A DNA stretch of 8,822 nucleotides from JACDAN01 sp035697545 (GTDB taxonomy: Bacteria; Actinomycetota; Thermoleophilia; Gaiellales; Gaiellaceae), in assembly GCA_035697545.1 (NCBI GenBank), contig DASSCT010000038.1, positions 1-8,822 of the forward strand. Direction: 5' to 3'. Made by a program: the position numbers and the translations under genes. Each line of letters opens with the position of its first letter. Positions within the stretch are counted from its first letter, which is position 1. Below, piece after piece: positions 7,647-8,822 of this stretch. The notes below the pieces were generated by a model. It made no database searches. It was not told the origin of the DNA and worked only from the letters and a program-made list of their open reading frames with translations.

Positions 7647-8561
7647 CTACCCGAAGGAGCTCAGTCGCTCGACGAGCAGCTCGAGGAACGCGTCGTCCTC
7701 GATCTCGACGCCGACGTGGGCGTTCGGGTCGTTTCCCGTCCGGCGCCAGAGGTCGACCACGGTCCGGCCGCGGCACAGCTCCGACTGGCAGTCGATTGCC
7801 ACGTGTCGGTGGGCGGTTTCGACGAGGTCGGGGCGGAAGACGTATGCAACGGCGACCGCATCGTGGATCGGCGCTCCGTCGAAGCCGTAGGTCTCGGCAT
7901 GGAATCGGGAGAAGAAGTCGTAGAGCTCGGCCACCATCCGGCCGGTTCGACCCGATGCTCTGAGGCGATCGGCGTGCTCGTCCCGCATCAGCGCCTGGTG
8001 CGTGACGTCGAGCCCGATCATCGCCAGATCGAGGCCGCTCGTGAAGACGCGGGCTGCTGCCTCCGGATCGGCCCAGATGTTGAACTCCGCCGCCGGCGTC
8101 ACATTGCCCTCGGCGATCGATCCGCCCATGAGGACGATCCGTTCCGGCCGGGCATCCGGGTGGCATGCGAGCAGGAGCGCGACGTTCGTGAGCGGGCCGG
8201 TCGCGACGAGCGTAGTCCCGGCCACTCGCTCGGCGAGGAAGTCGACCGCATGCCGGTCGACCGGCAGCCCTCGCGGCGGCGGCAGGTCGGGCCCGTCGAG
8301 GCCGGTTTCGCCGTGAACGTAGGCGGCGACGAACGGCTCGCGGACGAGCGGGCGGTCGGCGCCTGCTGCGACGTCGACGTCGTCCCGGCCGACGAACTCG
8401 AGGACGCGGAGCGCGTTCGCGGTCGTCTTCTCGAGCGTCTGATTCCCCGCGACGGTTGTGACCCCGCGCAGCTCCAACTCGGGGCTCGCGAGCGCCAGAA
8501 GCAGCGCAATCGCGTCGTCGTGCCCCGGGTCGCAATCGAGGAGGATCGGCGCGGGCGTCAT
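7647..8561 (-). CDS. Inosine-uridine-type nucleoside hydrolase
   Basis: Cytoplasmic Ca2+-dependent N-ribohydrolase that splits ribonucleosides into free base and ribose. 304 residues, the usual length for the family. The N-terminal metal/ribose motif DCDPGHDDA is at 9-17 (Asp9, Asp11, Asp15, Asp16). Other landmarks are VAGN (37-40), HGETGLDG (83-90), ATGPLTNVA (120-128), MGGS (145-148), EFNIWADPEAA (159-169) for ribose and base contacts, and the C-terminal His233-Asp234 in PIHDAVAVAY, equivalent to the catalytic His and fourth Ca2+ ligand in Crithidia IU-NH. All key residues are present, so it should be active; purine versus pyrimidine preference cannot be told. ATG 8561 is chosen because the conserved motif begins nine residues in. 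It has no strong Shine-Dalgarno. The gene follows a ribokinase-like gene and two operator-like repeats, giving a ribose-release then ribose-phosphorylation logic. Confidence 0.95.
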   Translation of the reverse strand: MTPAPILLDCDPGHDDAIALLLALASPELELRGVTTVAGNQTLEKTTANALRVLEFVGRDDVDVAAGADRPLVREPFVAAYVHGETGLDGPDLPPPRGLPVDRHAVDFLAERVAGTTLVATGPLTNVALLLACHPDARPERIVLMGGSIAEGNVTPAAEFNIWADPEAAARVFTSGLDLAMIGLDVTHQALMRDEHADRLRASGRTGRMVAELYDFFSRFHAETYGFDGAPIHDAVAVAYVFRPDLVETAHRHVAIDCQSELCRGRTVVDLWRRTGNDPNAHVGVEIEDDAFLELLVERLSSFG

Positions 8562-8581
8562 CGTGGCTCGGGCGGAGAATC

Positions 8582-8603
8582 CAAGTTACAAGTTGTTACA
8601 AGG
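8582..8603 (-). promoter_or_regulatory. Operator-like repeat, copy 1 (start-proximal, upstream of nucleoside hydrolase)
   Basis: On the plus strand this site contains GTTACAAG-TT-GTTACAAG, two identical 8-mers one helical turn apart (10-base period). The central 15 bases (8585-8599) also form an imperfect palindrome around G8592, GTTACAA-G-TTGTTAC, with six of seven pairs matching. It lies about 20 bases before the hydrolase ATG, where a bound regulator could block RNA polymerase or the early transcript. It is AT-richer than its surroundings. It matches the copy at 8650-8671 in 18 of 22 positions, in the same orientation. The binding protein is not in the window; a LacI-, GntR- or similar dimeric regulator is only a guess. 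Confidence 0.6.
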
Positions 8604-8613
8604 ATTGGTTCGG

Positions 8614-8639
8614 CGCCGGTAGAGCGGCACTTTCCGGCG
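8614..8639 (-). repeat. Small inverted repeat between the two operator-like copies
   Basis: CGCCGG at 8614-8619 and CCGGCG at 8634-8639 can form a 6-bp GC stem with a 14-base loop. It could be a weak terminator for the kinase transcript, or chance in GC-rich sequence. No T-run follows on the minus strand, so the terminator reading is weak. Confidence 0.25.
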
Positions 8640-8649
8640 AGCGTCGGCT

Positions 8650-8671
8650 CAAGTGACAAGTTGTAACTAGC
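8650..8671 (-). promoter_or_regulatory. Operator-like repeat, copy 2 (overlaps end of kinase gene)
   Basis: The second copy contains GTGACAAG-TT-GTAACTAG on the plus strand. Its central 15 bases (8653-8667) form the imperfect palindrome GTGACAA-G-TTGTAAC around G8660, again with six of seven pairs and the single mismatch at the same symmetry position as in copy 1. The centres of the two copies are 68 bases apart. The site overlaps the TAG stop of the kinase (8667-8669), so operator and coding end share sequence. TTGTCA within it (minus strand, 8654-8659) resembles a -35 box, but no matching -10 is evident at the right distance. Confidence 0.6.
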
Positions 8672-8822
8672 GCTGGGACGCAAGGATCTCGTCCACCTCG
8701 GAGGTGGTCGGGAGCGATGGTTGCGCGCCCGGACGGGTCGTGGCGATTGCGCCCGCGGCGCACGCGCGCCGGAGCGCCTCCTCCCAGTCCCGGCCTTCGA
8801 GGTGCGAGACCACGAGACACGC
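8667..8822 (-). CDS. rbsK: Ribokinase-like PfkB-family sugar kinase, C-terminal end only
   Basis: The 51 visible residues end in TAG at 8667-8669; the start and catalytic core lie beyond the right edge. The stretch ALRRACAAGAIATTRPGAQP (16-35) followed by SLPTTSEVDEIL matches the closing helix and the 'A-A-A-x-x-x-T-R-x-G-A-Q-x-S-x-P' tail typical of ribokinases, which phosphorylate D-ribose to ribose-5-phosphate with ATP. The catalytic Asp motif (GAGD) would be just upstream, outside the window, so activity cannot be judged and another PfkB kinase (for example for a nucleoside or deoxyribose) remains possible. The neighbouring nucleoside hydrolase, which releases ribose, supports the ribokinase reading. 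It is separated from the hydrolase start by 105 bases, which hold the operator-like repeats. Confidence 0.75.
   Translation of the reverse strand, partial: ACLVVSHLEGRDWEEALRRACAAGAIATTRPGAQPSLPTTSEVDEILASQR

Noticed and set aside
5740..7890. 716-codon open frame on the plus strand opposite ftsK
   Set aside because: Antisense shadow of a GC-rich gene: Arg/Asp/Glu-rich composition, no recognisable domain, and the minus strand holds a complete FtsK with all motifs.
7615..8535. In-frame 307-codon N-terminal extension of FtsK
   Set aside because: It is Arg/Pro-rich and coincides in another frame with the nucleoside hydrolase gene, which has all catalytic motifs. The ATG at 7614 gives a normal FtsK N-terminus with four membrane segments.

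Overview
The window is GC-rich, and every gene I can support lies on the minus strand, so transcription runs from the right end to the left. High GC, frequent GTG starts, a compact FtsK and an actinobacterial-style nucleoside ABC cassette suggest a high-GC actinobacterium. The class Thermoleophilia (Gaiella/Solirubrobacter-like) is my best guess from protein style, but it is an inference, not shown by a marker gene.

Layout in transcription order (right to left). (1) 8667-8822: C-terminal end of a ribokinase-like PfkB sugar kinase, cut by the window edge. (2) 8562-8666: intergenic region with two copies of a repeat that looks like an operator, the upstream copy overlapping the kinase stop codon. 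(3) 7647-8561: inosine-uridine-type nucleoside hydrolase. (4) 5440-7614: FtsK/SpoIIIE DNA translocase. (5) 4320-5381: lipoprotein substrate-binding protein of the BMP/PnrA family. (6) 2741-4264: RbsA-like double ATPase. (7) 1539-2744 and 346-1542: two different permeases. (8) 1-293: N-terminus of a third permease, a paralogue of the first, cut by the window edge. Items 5-8 form a tight ABC-transporter operon. ATPase/permease 1 and permease 1/permease 2 both overlap by four bases (GTGA), while the SBP and ATPase genes are separated by 55 bases containing a 13-bp perfect hairpin.

Together the metabolic genes make a coherent nucleoside salvage set. The BMP-type ABC importer captures and imports nucleosides, the hydrolase splits ribonucleosides into base and ribose, and the ribokinase-like enzyme would phosphorylate the ribose. 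The cell-division translocase gene ftsK sits between hydrolase and transporter and has no obvious functional link to them. The least ordinary signals are the paired repeat upstream of the hydrolase, the third (duplicated) permease gene, and the hairpins around the substrate-binding-protein gene. I found no CRISPR array, insertion sequence, tRNA or rRNA, and no intergenic gap is longer than about 105 bases. I see no clearly novel system here; the window is mostly well-known families in a slightly unusual arrangement.
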